A stretch of DNA of 64,000 nucleotides, from positions 529,782 through 593,781 of the forward strand of contig NZ_FRBL01000007.1 of assembly GCF_900142605.1 (NCBI RefSeq), given 5' to 3'. The translations under genes and the position numbers were made by a program. The notes beneath the pieces were generated by a model. That model did no database searches. It saw only the letters and a list, made by a program, of their open reading frames with translations, and had not been told where the DNA came from. Below, piece after piece: positions 41,981 through 50,495 of this stretch. The DNA is from Chitinophaga jiangningensis (GTDB taxonomy: Bacteria > Bacteroidota > Bacteroidia > Chitinophagales > Chitinophagaceae). How positions within the stretch are numbered: the first letter of the stretch is position 1; every line of letters starts with the position of its first letter.

Positions 41981-42463
41981 TTATTGCTCGTCAGGATTTT
42001 GTTGGCGGAATTTTTTGTCGGCTTCCAGGGCCTTTTCGAAGTCAAGTATTACGGAGTTGATACAATATCTCAGGCCTGTTGGCGGTGGCCCGTCATCAAA
42101 AACATGTCCGAGGTGCGACCTGCATCTGCCACATAAAACCTCTGTACGATGCATGCCGTGCGTATTGTCCGGCGCATAAATGACACTGTTTTTGTTTACC
42201 GGTTGAAAAAAGCTCGGCCAGCCACAACTGCTTTCAAATTTTGCATCCGATATAAATAATGGATTTCCGCATGCTGCGCAATAATAGGTTCCTTCTTCTT
42301 TGCTGTTCCAGTACTTTCCGGTAAATGCCCATTCGGTTCCTTTTTCGCGGGCAATGTGATAAACTTCGTCGGGTAATACTTGTTTCCATTCGTCATCTGT
42401 CAGGTTAACTTTCCCCGTGTCAGTCCGGGAATAGACATCTGACTTCTTTTTTCCGTCTTGCAT
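41981..42463 (-). CDS. msrB: Peptide-methionine (R)-S-oxide reductase
   Basis: This 160-residue cytoplasmic enzyme reduces the R form of methionine sulfoxide in proteins with thioredoxin. Zinc-binding CxxC motifs are at YCAACG and CGRC. The resolving and catalytic region includes FESSCGWPSFF and RYCINS, whose Cys is the catalytic one. GHVFDDGP is typical. No msrA lies nearby. Confidence 0.97.
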   Translation of the reverse strand: MQDGKKKSDVYSRTDTGKVNLTDDEWKQVLPDEVYHIAREKGTEWAFTGKYWNSKEEGTYYCAACGNPLFISDAKFESSCGWPSFFQPVNKNSVIYAPDNTHGMHRTEVLCGRCRSHLGHVFDDGPPPTGLRYCINSVILDFEKALEADKKFRQQNPDEQ

Positions 42464-42736
42464 GAAATTCTGATTTTCGTCGTTACTGAGTTTAGCTGTT
42501 TAGATATTTGATTAACGACTGATTAACACTAAAGTTGCTATGAAATTGTAAAAACTATATTCTCAATATTAAATTTTCATGTATAAAAGTACGTATGAAT
42601 GAGGTTTATGGATTGTTTAAATACCCAAATCAGGGGGATATTTAACAAAATTCCGGCCTAAATCTTTCAAATACACTGATAATCACGTGTGAGCAATAGG
42701 CTATAAATTGTTAACTTAGCGGCAAAAGGCTAGTAA

Positions 42737-44632
42737 GTGGCGGACATCATCAATTTATTACCAGACAATATAGCGAATCAGATAGCTGCAGGAGAAGTGA
42801 TTCAAAGACCGGCATCAGCGGTGAAAGAGTTGCTGGAAAATGCAGTGGACGCAGGCGCAACAGAAATCCATCTTATCATAAAAGATGCTGGGAAGGAGTT
42901 AGTACAGGTAATCGATAACGGTGGCGGTATGAGTGAAACCGATGCCAGGATGTGCTTTGAACGTCACGCAACTTCTAAGATACAGACCATAGAAGACCTT
43001 TTTTCCATCCGTACCATGGGTTTCCGCGGGGAAGCACTCGCCTCCATCGCCGCAGTAGCCCAGGTAGAACTAAAAACCAGGAAAAGAGGAACCGATATCG
43101 GCTCTTACATAGAGATAGATAACAGCGTAGTTAGAGTTCAGGAGCCATGCCAGACAGCAGAAGGTACCTCCATCGCCATGAAGAATCTCTTCTTCAACGT
43201 GCCTGCACGCCGTAACTTCCTGAAATCCAATGCCGCGGAAATGCGCCATATCGTGGATGAATTCATCCGCGTAGCCATGGCATTTCCTCAGCTGCAATTC
43301 ACCCTCACCAGCAATAATCAGCAACTTTTCCATCTCGACAAGGGCTCGCTCAAACAGCGCATCATCGCTATCCTGGGCCAGCACTACAACGCCCGCGTGG
43401 TAAACGTGAAGGAAAGTACCGATTATATGAACGTGTACGGATTTGTTGGAAAACCTGAAACCGCCAAGAAAACCCGCGGCGACCAGTTCTTCTTCGTTAA
43501 TAACCGGTTTATTAAAAGCCATTACCTGCACCATGCAGTAATGAACGCTTTTGCAGATATTATCCCGGCAGACAGCTACCCGCTGTATGTCCTCTTCATC
43601 GACGTGAATCCTGAACACGTGGATATCAACGTCCACCCTACCAAACAGGAAATTAAGTTCGATGATGAGAAAGTAATGTACGCCTTTGTACAGGCTGCCG
43701 TAAAGCACGCCCTGGCACAATTTAGCGTTACTCCTACGCTCGATTTTGACCTGGACCCAAGCATCCAGGCCCTCGACGCAGTTAGCAAACCATTTACGGA
43801 ACAGCAACGCACAGAGTCGACCCACAGCCCGTTGTACAAGTCGTTTAGCCAGGCCCACCAGGCCCACGTGATCGACCGCAGCAACAGTAACCTGAAAAAC
43901 TGGAAAGACCTGTACCAGCCTGCTGCCGAAAATGAATCCTACACCACCGCCTACTCCGAAGATCCGGAGCCGGAAACCCGCACCGCCGTTACCTACGAGA
44001 GCGCGCAGCCCGCGGCTACCGCTTCCGCCATCGATGAGCGCTGGCAGGAGACATCCAAAGACCTGAAAGTACCCGTACAGGTACATCAGCAATATGTGCT
44101 GTCGCAGATCAAATCAGGCTTTATCCTGATCGATCAGCACGCCGCCCACGAACGTATCCTCTATGAGCGCTATCAGCGCGCCCTGCAGGAAGCTCCTGTG
44201 GCCACCCAGCAAAGCCTGTTCCCCCAAACCCTGCAACTGCCACCGGCAGATGCAGCCATCGTAACGGAAATGTTACCGGAACTGCAGGCACTGGGCTACG
44301 ACCTGGAACCCTTCGGCAACCACACCTTCGTTGTGCGCGGTACCCCCGCGGATATCCAGACAGGCAACGACCAGGCTACCATCGAAGGCCTCCTGGAACA
44401 GTTTAAACACTTCTCCCACGAGCTCAAAGTAAACAGGCGTGAACACCTCATCCGCTCCATGGCACGTAACAACGCCATCCCTGCCGGAAAAGTGCTCTCC
44501 GCCCGCGAAATGCAGAATATCATCGATGAGTTATTTGCCTGCACCATGCCGAATGTGGCCCCTGGCGGCAAGTTTACGTTTATCTCATTTAAACTGACCG
44601 ACCTGGCGCGGATGTTTGAAAGAAATCAGTAA
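42737..44632 (+). CDS. mutL: DNA mismatch repair protein MutL
   Basis: This 631-residue protein links MutS recognition to repair. The N-terminal GHL ATPase shows ELLENAVDAGA (about 31-41), DNGGGM and the TMGFRGEALASI lid (about 93-104). A linker spans about 340-440. The C-terminal dimerisation domain has DQHAAHERILYE (D466 onward), an exact match to DQHA(x)2E(x)4E, which marks the nicking-endonuclease type. The start is a GTG at 42737, directly before the family's ADIINLLPD opening. A perfect terminator follows. Confidence 0.97.
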   Translation: MADIINLLPDNIANQIAAGEVIQRPASAVKELLENAVDAGATEIHLIIKDAGKELVQVIDNGGGMSETDARMCFERHATSKIQTIEDLFSIRTMGFRGEALASIAAVAQVELKTRKRGTDIGSYIEIDNSVVRVQEPCQTAEGTSIAMKNLFFNVPARRNFLKSNAAEMRHIVDEFIRVAMAFPQLQFTLTSNNQQLFHLDKGSLKQRIIAILGQHYNARVVNVKESTDYMNVYGFVGKPETAKKTRGDQFFFVNNRFIKSHYLHHAVMNAFADIIPADSYPLYVLFIDVNPEHVDINVHPTKQEIKFDDEKVMYAFVQAAVKHALAQFSVTPTLDFDLDPSIQALDAVSKPFTEQQRTESTHSPLYKSFSQAHQAHVIDRSNSNLKNWKDLYQPAAENESYTTAYSEDPEPETRTAVTYESAQPAATASAIDERWQETSKDLKVPVQVHQQYVLSQIKSGFILIDQHAAHERILYERYQRALQEAPVATQQSLFPQTLQLPPADAAIVTEMLPELQALGYDLEPFGNHTFVVRGTPADIQTGNDQATIEGLLEQFKHFSHELKVNRREHLIRSMARNNAIPAGKVLSAREMQNIIDELFACTMPNVAPGGKFTFISFKLTDLARMFERNQ

Positions 44633-44649
44633 TATCTACTTATAACATA

Positions 44650-44693
44650 AAAATCGGCTGACTAAATTCGATTTAGTCAGCCGATTTTCTTTT
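44650..44693 (+). terminator. Strong intrinsic terminator of mutL
   Basis: AAAATCGGCTGACTAAAT (44650-44667) pairs perfectly with 44671-44688 over 18 bp, with a 3-base loop, and is followed by CTTTT. Confidence 0.92.
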
Positions 44694-44702
44694 GTGTGGT
44701 TG

Positions 44703-44727
44703 CCAATGACACCTTCGGTGTCATTGG
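44703..44727. repeat. Perfect 11-bp hairpin with a TTC triloop
   Basis: CCAATGACACC (44703-44713) and GGTGTCATTGG (44717-44727) enclose TTC. It resembles the hairpins at 44930-44948 and 50467-50483, which have the same CC-TTC-GG tip on the minus strand. Confidence 0.6.
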
Positions 44728-44756
44728 GGAGGGGCAGGCGCTGCGCGCCGGCGGCC

Positions 44757-44891
44757 AGCCTAATGGCTAATGCGGATAGTGACAGTATAGCCATGTGCAT
44801 TGGAGTACTGGCAGCCCCGGCAGCCTAGCCTAATTGCCAAGGCTGGACACTGACATTATGGTTATGTGCATTGAGCGCTGCCAGCCAGGCA
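44757..44891. repeat. Imperfect tandem duplication of about 65 bases
   Basis: Copy 1 is 44757-44822 and copy 2 is 44827-44891. They share AGCCTAAT at the start, TGACA, TATGTGCATTG-type central blocks and GGCA at the end, with roughly 70 percent identity by eye. The unit does not encode a protein and its nature is unknown. Confidence 0.6.
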
Positions 44892-44929
44892 ACTGACTGC
44901 TGCCAGCCGCACGCAGCGCAGAACTACCA

Positions 44930-44948
44930 GCAAAACCGAAGGTTTTGC
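44930..44948. repeat. Hairpin at the end of the gluconokinase gene
   Basis: GCAAAACC (44930-44937) and GGTTTTGC (44941-44948) enclose GAA, which is TTC on the minus strand. It lies 2 bases from the stop codon of the minus-strand kinase gene, but no T-run follows. Confidence 0.5.
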
Positions 44949-44950
44949 AT

Positions 44951-46402
44951 CTATACCCGAAGTAGTTGATATAAAGATGTAAACCGTTCATATTGCTGTT
45001 GATAGTGATTCGCATGAGTGCCATCCGGCACAAACACCTGTTGCTCACCTTCTCCCCCATTCGCCAACGGTATGCCCAGTGTGGCTGCCGCCAGTTTAAT
45101 CGCTCCCAGGGCCGAGGCATCCGGGCGGTTATCCAATGTCATCTCCTTACCAAAAATATCCGCCATCAGCTGAATCCAGCCATGGGACTGGGTAAACCCT
45201 CCGCTCACGGATATTTTTCGTATAGGCCCCGCCGTTTCCTCCAATGCCTTGGTAATACTTAACAAGGCATAGCTAATGCCCTCCATCACCGCGCGGGTAA
45301 AGTGTTCCGCTCCATGGTGCGGCCTGATACCGATAAAGGAGGCCGAGGCCCCGCTGTCCCAGATGGGCGCCCTTTCTCCCAATAAATAAGGTAAACAAAT
45401 CAGCGCGTCCGGAGGCAATGCCAGTGCCGCCGGCAGCAACTCCTCCAATGGAATAGTCCCCCGCAGGAAGTCCTTCACCAGCCATTGCAGCAATACCCCA
45501 CCATTATTGCTCGCCCCTCCGCTCACGTACACCTGATCGGTAAGCAAATAGGTGAATAGGCGCTGCTGCTGGTCCGTGGCCACTTCCGGAATAGCCATCC
45601 GCACGGCGCCACTGGTACCGATGGTGAGTGTAGCATGGCCAGCATCCAGCGCATCACTGCCCAGCTGCGCCAGGCAACCATCGCTGCCTCCTATTACAAA
45701 AGGTGTATCCGCCGGAATCCCCAGCTCCTCCGCCACCGCAGGCTTCAATCCGCGGATGATATAGTTGGCAGGCACCGGCACCGGCAGCTGCTCCTCCCCG
45801 ATGCCGGCTGTAGCCAGGGCCGTGGCGTTCCATTGGTAAGTACGTATGTCGAAAAGCCCCGTAGCAGAAGCTATGCTATGATCTATCAGGTTTTGCCCAA
45901 ACAGCTCGCGTATCACATATTCCTTTATCCCCAGGAAGATAGCGGCCTTCCCGAAAATCTCCGGCGCTTCCTCCCGTAGCCAGATGAGCTTACTCAAGGG
46001 CGACATCGCATGCACCGGCGTACCGGTACGATGGTATATCTCCTCTCCTAAAGCAGATGCACGCAGCGTTTCAGCGTAATGCTGGCTGCGGTTATCCGCC
46101 CAGATGATCAGAGGGGTAAGCGGGTTTCCGGCGCCGTCCAGCGGCATCAGGCTGTGCATTGCACTGCTGAAGCAAATGCCCGCCGGCGCATATCCTTGCT
46201 GCTGCACAATTTGACGGATACCATCCTTCACCGCCCGCAATATAATCGCAGGGTTTTGCTCACTAAATCCAGGCTGCGGATGAGTGGTGGAATATGCCTG
46301 CTGAAAACTACATTTCACCAAACCATCAATTCCCAGCGAAATCGATTTAGTACTGCTGGTCCCGATATCTGAACCGATAATATAGTCCATGTGATCGCTC
46401 AT
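44951..46402 (-). CDS. gntK: Gluconokinase-type FGGY carbohydrate kinase
   Basis: This 483-residue sugar kinase opens with the ATP-binding IGSDIGTSSTK (about 8-18). Residues CFSSAMHSLMPLD and PLTPLIIWADNRS follow the pattern of FGGY gluconokinases more than of xylulokinases. The C-terminal domain has VSGGFTQS, and the GERAPIWD motif lies in between. It would make 6-phosphogluconate from gluconate. It is divergent from the GMC dehydrogenase gene, with 80 bases between them. The start at 46402 is preferred to one 8 codons upstream. Confidence 0.83.
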   Translation of the reverse strand: MSDHMDYIIGSDIGTSSTKSISLGIDGLVKCSFQQAYSTTHPQPGFSEQNPAIILRAVKDGIRQIVQQQGYAPAGICFSSAMHSLMPLDGAGNPLTPLIIWADNRSQHYAETLRASALGEEIYHRTGTPVHAMSPLSKLIWLREEAPEIFGKAAIFLGIKEYVIRELFGQNLIDHSIASATGLFDIRTYQWNATALATAGIGEEQLPVPVPANYIIRGLKPAVAEELGIPADTPFVIGGSDGCLAQLGSDALDAGHATLTIGTSGAVRMAIPEVATDQQQRLFTYLLTDQVYVSGGASNNGGVLLQWLVKDFLRGTIPLEELLPAALALPPDALICLPYLLGERAPIWDSGASASFIGIRPHHGAEHFTRAVMEGISYALLSITKALEETAGPIRKISVSGGFTQSHGWIQLMADIFGKEMTLDNRPDASALGAIKLAAATLGIPLANGGEGEQQVFVPDGTHANHYQQQYERFTSLYQLLRV

Positions 46403-46482
46403 AAAAAAACCTTCTCTTTTACGCATTTAATTTATAGATTTAAAACCTGTGATCCATAAATAAGTCTAAATTTTCCACGCAA

Positions 46483-48222
46483 ATGGCTTTTGAAATTAAA
46501 AAAACAGGAAAGGTCTACGATGTTTGTATCGTTGGTTCCGGTGCCGGAGGCGGCATGGCAGCCAAGATACTTTCTGACGCAGGCCTGAAAATCGCGCTCC
46601 TGGAAGCTGGTCCAAAATATGATCCTGCGGACCCGGATCAGATGACCCAACTGAAATGGCCGTATGAATCACCACGCAGAGGAGCCAGCACCACACGTCC
46701 TTTCGGGGACTTCGATGCAGCCTATGGCGGATGGGAAATCAACGGCGAACCTTATACGAAAAAGAACGGGACCGAATTTGACTGGTTCCGATCCCGTATG
46801 CTGGGGGGGCGTACCAACCACTGGGGACGTATATCACTCCGATTTGGTCCGCGCGACTTCAAACATAGAAGCTATGACGGCCTCGGCGACGACTGGCCTA
46901 TTTCTTATGAAGAGGTGGCCCCGTATTACGACCGCGTAGATAAAATGATCGGCGTATTCGGCACAAAGGAAAACCTGCCGAATGAACCGGACGGCTACTT
47001 CCTGCCGCCACCAAAACCAAGGCTGCACGAGCTGATGATTAAAAAAGCCGCAGGCAACCTGGGAATCCCGGTAATTCCTGCGCGACTCTCCATCCTCACC
47101 CGCCCGGTAAACAAGGAACGCAGCCCATGCTTCTATTGCAGCCAGTGTAACCGTGGATGCTCCGTGTATGGCGACTTCTCCTCTTCCTCTGTACTGGTAA
47201 AACCAGCCATGAAAAGTGGTCACGTAGACCTGTATACGAACGCTATGGCCCGCGAAGTGCTGACAGACAGCTCCGGCAAAGCTACCGGCGTGCTCTATGT
47301 GGATAAAACTGACCTCCAGGAATATTCCGTTAACGCAAAAGTGATCATCCTCGCAGCCAGCGCCTGCGAATCAGCCAGGCTGTTGCTCAATTCCAAATCA
47401 GCCAAGTTCCCGAACGGACTTGCCAATGGCAGCGGCGTAGTAGGTAAATATCTGCACGACTCCACCGGCGCCTCCCGCAGTGCCTTCCTGCCACAGCTGA
47501 TGGACCGTAAGCGTTATAATGAAGATGGTACCGGTGGTATGCACCTGTACATTCCATGGTGGGGCGATAATAAAAAACTCGACTTCCCACGCGGCTACCA
47601 CGTAGAATTTGGTGGTGGTATGCATATGCCGGGCTATGGCTTCGGCTTTGGCATGGAACGCATGAACGGTAAATATCCGGGTAAAGACGGTGCTACAAAA
47701 GCCGCTGGTGGCTATGGTGCAGGCCTGAAAGACGACTACCGCCGCTTCTTCGGTGCCCAGGTGGGCTTTGCTGGTCGCGGTGAATGTATCGCCCGCGAAG
47801 AAAACTACTGCGAAATTGATCCAAACGTGGTGGATAAATGGGGTATTCCCGTATTGCGCTTCAACTACACCTGGACTGACCATGAGATCAAGCAGGCCAA
47901 ACACATGCAGGATACCTTTGAACAGATTATTCACGAAATGGGCGGCGTAGCCAATGGTACCAAACCAGGCGCTGACACCATGTACGGCCTCGAAAATCCT
48001 GGCCGCATCATCCACGAGGTAGGTACTACCCGCATGGGCGATGACCCGCGAAAATCTGTATTAAATAAATTCAACCAGGCCCACGAATGTAAAAACCTGT
48101 TCGTTGTAGATGGTGGCTCGTTTGTATCCCAGGCAGATAAAAACCCTACCTGGACCATCCTCGCCCTTTCCATCCGCGCATCTGAATATGTAGTGGACCA
48201 ACTGAAAAAACAAAACATCTAA
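46483..48222 (+). CDS. GMC-family FAD-dependent sugar/polyol dehydrogenase, large subunit
   Basis: This 579-residue flavoprotein opens with the FAD motif VGSGAGGGMAAKIL (about 17-30). The C-terminal GMC part has HEVGTTRMGDDP and NLFVVDGGSF. The region CFYCSQCNRGC (C216, C219, C222, C226) looks like an iron-sulfur site, as in FAD-dependent gluconate and glucose dehydrogenases. It has no signal peptide of its own. The next gene, 4 bases downstream, is a Tat-exported small subunit that can carry the complex across the membrane. It probably oxidises a sugar or sugar acid in the periplasm. Confidence 0.88.
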   Translation: MAFEIKKTGKVYDVCIVGSGAGGGMAAKILSDAGLKIALLEAGPKYDPADPDQMTQLKWPYESPRRGASTTRPFGDFDAAYGGWEINGEPYTKKNGTEFDWFRSRMLGGRTNHWGRISLRFGPRDFKHRSYDGLGDDWPISYEEVAPYYDRVDKMIGVFGTKENLPNEPDGYFLPPPKPRLHELMIKKAAGNLGIPVIPARLSILTRPVNKERSPCFYCSQCNRGCSVYGDFSSSSVLVKPAMKSGHVDLYTNAMAREVLTDSSGKATGVLYVDKTDLQEYSVNAKVIILAASACESARLLLNSKSAKFPNGLANGSGVVGKYLHDSTGASRSAFLPQLMDRKRYNEDGTGGMHLYIPWWGDNKKLDFPRGYHVEFGGGMHMPGYGFGFGMERMNGKYPGKDGATKAAGGYGAGLKDDYRRFFGAQVGFAGRGECIAREENYCEIDPNVVDKWGIPVLRFNYTWTDHEIKQAKHMQDTFEQIIHEMGGVANGTKPGADTMYGLENPGRIIHEVGTTRMGDDPRKSVLNKFNQAHECKNLFVVDGGSFVSQADKNPTWTILALSIRASEYVVDQLKKQNI

Positions 48223-48226
48223 AACT

Positions 48227-48919
48227 ATGGATAGAAGAAAATCCCTTAAAGCACTTGCGCTGGGAACTTTATCTGTAAGTGCCCTGCTGTCTACCACCGG
48301 ATGTGATGATAAGAAAACAGATGCAGCAAAAGATAGCGACAAGGCCAGCACCCCGGGGTATGGCCGTACAGACGATGAAAAACTGCGCGATAAGCAATTG
48401 AACGCCGAACCATACTTCACCGATCCGGAAATGAAAACCATCGCCGTACTGGCCGATATCATCATTCCGGCTGATGAACACTCCGGCAGCGCCACAGAAG
48501 CAGGCGTACCTGAATTCATCGGCTTTATCGTAAAAGATAAACCGGAACTGCAGCTGCCTATGCGCGGCGGCCTCCGCTGGCTGGATGTACAGTCCGCCAA
48601 GCGTGTTAATAAATCGTTTACAGAATCAACCCCTGAAGAAAGGTTAGCAATTGTTGACGATATTGCATATCCTGAAAAAGCAAAACCCGAAATGAGTCAG
48701 GGTGTTGCCTTCTTCAACCTGATGCGTAATCTTACCGCCACCGGGTTTTTTACCAGCAAAATAGGTATCAAAGACCTCGGATACGTCGGTAATACTCCTA
48801 ACGAATGGAACGGGGTACCTGATGATGTGCTAAAGCAATATGGATTGGCCTATGACGAGAAAACCCTCGCGGAATGCCTGAAGATAGAGGACAGGACCAA
48901 GATTATGACATGGGACTAA
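48227..48919 (+). CDS. Gluconate 2-dehydrogenase subunit 3-type Tat lipoprotein
   Basis: This 230-residue protein starts with a twin-arginine signal (MDRRKSLKALALG) and a lipobox-like TTGC (Cys26). The mature domain has FTDPEMKTIAVLADIIIPADEHSGSATEAGVPEFI, the hallmark of the gluconate 2-dehydrogenase subunit 3 family. Such subunits chaperone and co-export the GMC large subunit via the Tat system. It starts 4 bases after that gene, so they form one unit. Confidence 0.9.
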   Translation: MDRRKSLKALALGTLSVSALLSTTGCDDKKTDAAKDSDKASTPGYGRTDDEKLRDKQLNAEPYFTDPEMKTIAVLADIIIPADEHSGSATEAGVPEFIGFIVKDKPELQLPMRGGLRWLDVQSAKRVNKSFTESTPEERLAIVDDIAYPEKAKPEMSQGVAFFNLMRNLTATGFFTSKIGIKDLGYVGNTPNEWNGVPDDVLKQYGLAYDEKTLAECLKIEDRTKIMTWD

Positions 48920-48966
48920 CCCGGAAAGTGTTGCTATTATTCATAATTTAACTAATCATTCCATTT

Positions 48967-50409
48967 ATGCCAGAAAAAAAGAATGAGGGAAGCCATGTAT
49001 CCCGCAGATCATTTCTCCGCAACGGAGCGCTCGCTGCCGCCGGTTTCATGATCGTTCCACGTCATGTTCTTGGTAGAGGATATGTTGCTCCCAGCGACAG
49101 ACTCCGCGTAGCTGCCGTAGGTGTTGGCGGTAAGGGCTTCAGCGATATTACCGGTTTTGCAGAAGGTCCTGCTGATATTAATTTCCTCTGCGACGTAGAT
49201 ACGCGCCGCGCCGCAGACGCAGTGAAAAGATTCCCTAAAGCGAAGTTCTATACTGACTTCAGGGAAATGTTTGAGAAAGAACACAAGAACTTTGATGCAG
49301 TATCTGTATCCACACCTGACCACCAGCACGCAGTAGCAGCCATGGGCGCTATGCAGCTCGGTAAACATGTGTATGTACAGAAACCGCTCACACACGATAT
49401 TTTCGAAGCCCGTAAACTAACGGAAGCGGCTAAACGCTATAAGGTAGTAACCCAAATGGGCAACCAAGGCGCTTCCGGTGATGGCGTACGCCAGCTGATG
49501 GAATGGTACAACGCCGGCGTTATCGGAGATGTACACACGGTGTACGTTTGGACCGACCGCCCGGTATGGCCGCAAGGCATTCAGTGGCCTAAATCTTCCG
49601 CTCCCGTTCCTTCAGAACTGAACTGGGACCTGTGGTTAGGTACAGCTCCTAAAAAGGATTATGTGGAAGGTTTGGTGCCATTTAACTGGCGCGGATGGTG
49701 GGATTACGGTACCGGCGCCCTGGGCGACATGGGCTGCCACCTGATCGAACCTCCTTTCCGCGTACTGGGACTGGGTTACCCAACTTCCGTGGAAGCCAGC
49801 GTTGGTAGCGTATATGTGGACGAATTCAAACGTGGATATTTCCCTGAAAGCTGCCCTCCTTCTTCCCACGTGATCATGAAGTTCCCTACCAAAAAAGGTA
49901 AGGAAATCACCATGCACTGGATGGATGGCGGTATTCAGCCGGAACGCCCTGAAGAACTGGGCCCTAACGAAATGATGGGCGACGGTGGTAATGGCGTCAT
50001 CTTCATCGGTACCAAAGGTAAAATGATGTGTGGCACCTACGGTAAAGATCCTAAACTGCTGCCTACTTCCCGTCAGGTGAAAGTAGCACAAACGATTGCA
50101 CGTGTACCAGAAGGACACTACGTGCAGTGGGTAAATGCTGCTATTGCCGGCTTCGACAGCGCCAAGGCAAAAGCACTTAGCTCTCCGTTTGATATTGCAG
50201 GCCCGCTCACTGAAAGTATCCTCATGGGTAACCTCGCTATCAGAAGCTACGACGTGCGCGAAGCCAAACCTGATAACAAAGGATTCAACTACCCAGGCCG
50301 TTACATCAAACTGCTGTGGGATGGTCCTAACATGAGAATCACCAACTTTGACCCGGCTAACCAGTTCGTTAAAAGAACGTACCGCGACGGCTGGTCACTC
50401 GGCGTGTAA
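48967..50409 (+). CDS. Tat-exported Gfo/Idh/MocA-family oxidoreductase
   Basis: This 480-residue protein has a Tat signal (SRRSFLRNGALAAAG). An NAD(P)-binding Rossmann domain follows (VAAVGVGGKGFSDI, about 42-55), with the conserved lysine in YVQKPLTHD (about 137). A C-terminal alpha/beta domain has GALGDMGCHLIEP (about 258). Family members act on sugars, often by 3-oxidation. It belongs to the GMC operon (47 bases after subunit 3). Confidence 0.9.
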   Translation: MPEKKNEGSHVSRRSFLRNGALAAAGFMIVPRHVLGRGYVAPSDRLRVAAVGVGGKGFSDITGFAEGPADINFLCDVDTRRAADAVKRFPKAKFYTDFREMFEKEHKNFDAVSVSTPDHQHAVAAMGAMQLGKHVYVQKPLTHDIFEARKLTEAAKRYKVVTQMGNQGASGDGVRQLMEWYNAGVIGDVHTVYVWTDRPVWPQGIQWPKSSAPVPSELNWDLWLGTAPKKDYVEGLVPFNWRGWWDYGTGALGDMGCHLIEPPFRVLGLGYPTSVEASVGSVYVDEFKRGYFPESCPPSSHVIMKFPTKKGKEITMHWMDGGIQPERPEELGPNEMMGDGGNGVIFIGTKGKMMCGTYGKDPKLLPTSRQVKVAQTIARVPEGHYVQWVNAAIAGFDSAKAKALSSPFDIAGPLTESILMGNLAIRSYDVREAKPDNKGFNYPGRYIKLLWDGPNMRITNFDPANQFVKRTYRDGWSLGV

Positions 50410-50418
50410 TCATATTTT

Positions 50419-50464
50419 CTTATTAAAAAACCCCACCGCAGCTGCGGTGGGGTTTTTTAATAAG
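50419..50464. terminator. Perfect 46-bp palindrome, bidirectional terminator
   Basis: The 23-base half from 50419 to 50441 is exactly complementary to 50442-50464. The core is CCCCACCGCAG with its complement, flanked by A6 and T6. It separates the Gfo/Idh/MocA gene (+) from susD (-) and can stop both transcripts. Confidence 0.93.
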
Positions 50465-50466
50465 CA

Positions 50467-50483
50467 GATGGCCGAAGGCCATC
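50467..50483. repeat. Short hairpin beside the susD stop codon
   Basis: GATGGCC (50467-50473) and GGCCATC (50477-50483) enclose GAA. It belongs to the same TTC-tip type as the hairpins near 44703 and 44930. Confidence 0.5.
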
Positions 50484-50495
50484 ACCCTAATGACA

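Larger units (their letters stand above)
44633..44950. other. Gene-free stretch with terminator, two further hairpins and an imperfect duplication
   Basis: The 318 bases hold the mutL terminator (44650-44693), a perfect 11-bp hairpin (44703-44727), two imperfect copies of about 65 bases (44757-44822 and 44827-44891) and a hairpin at 44930-44948. No gene is seen. Confidence 0.65.

Noticed and set aside
43070..44092. A 340-codon open frame on the minus strand
   Set aside because: It is antisense to mutL, which is complete and well supported.
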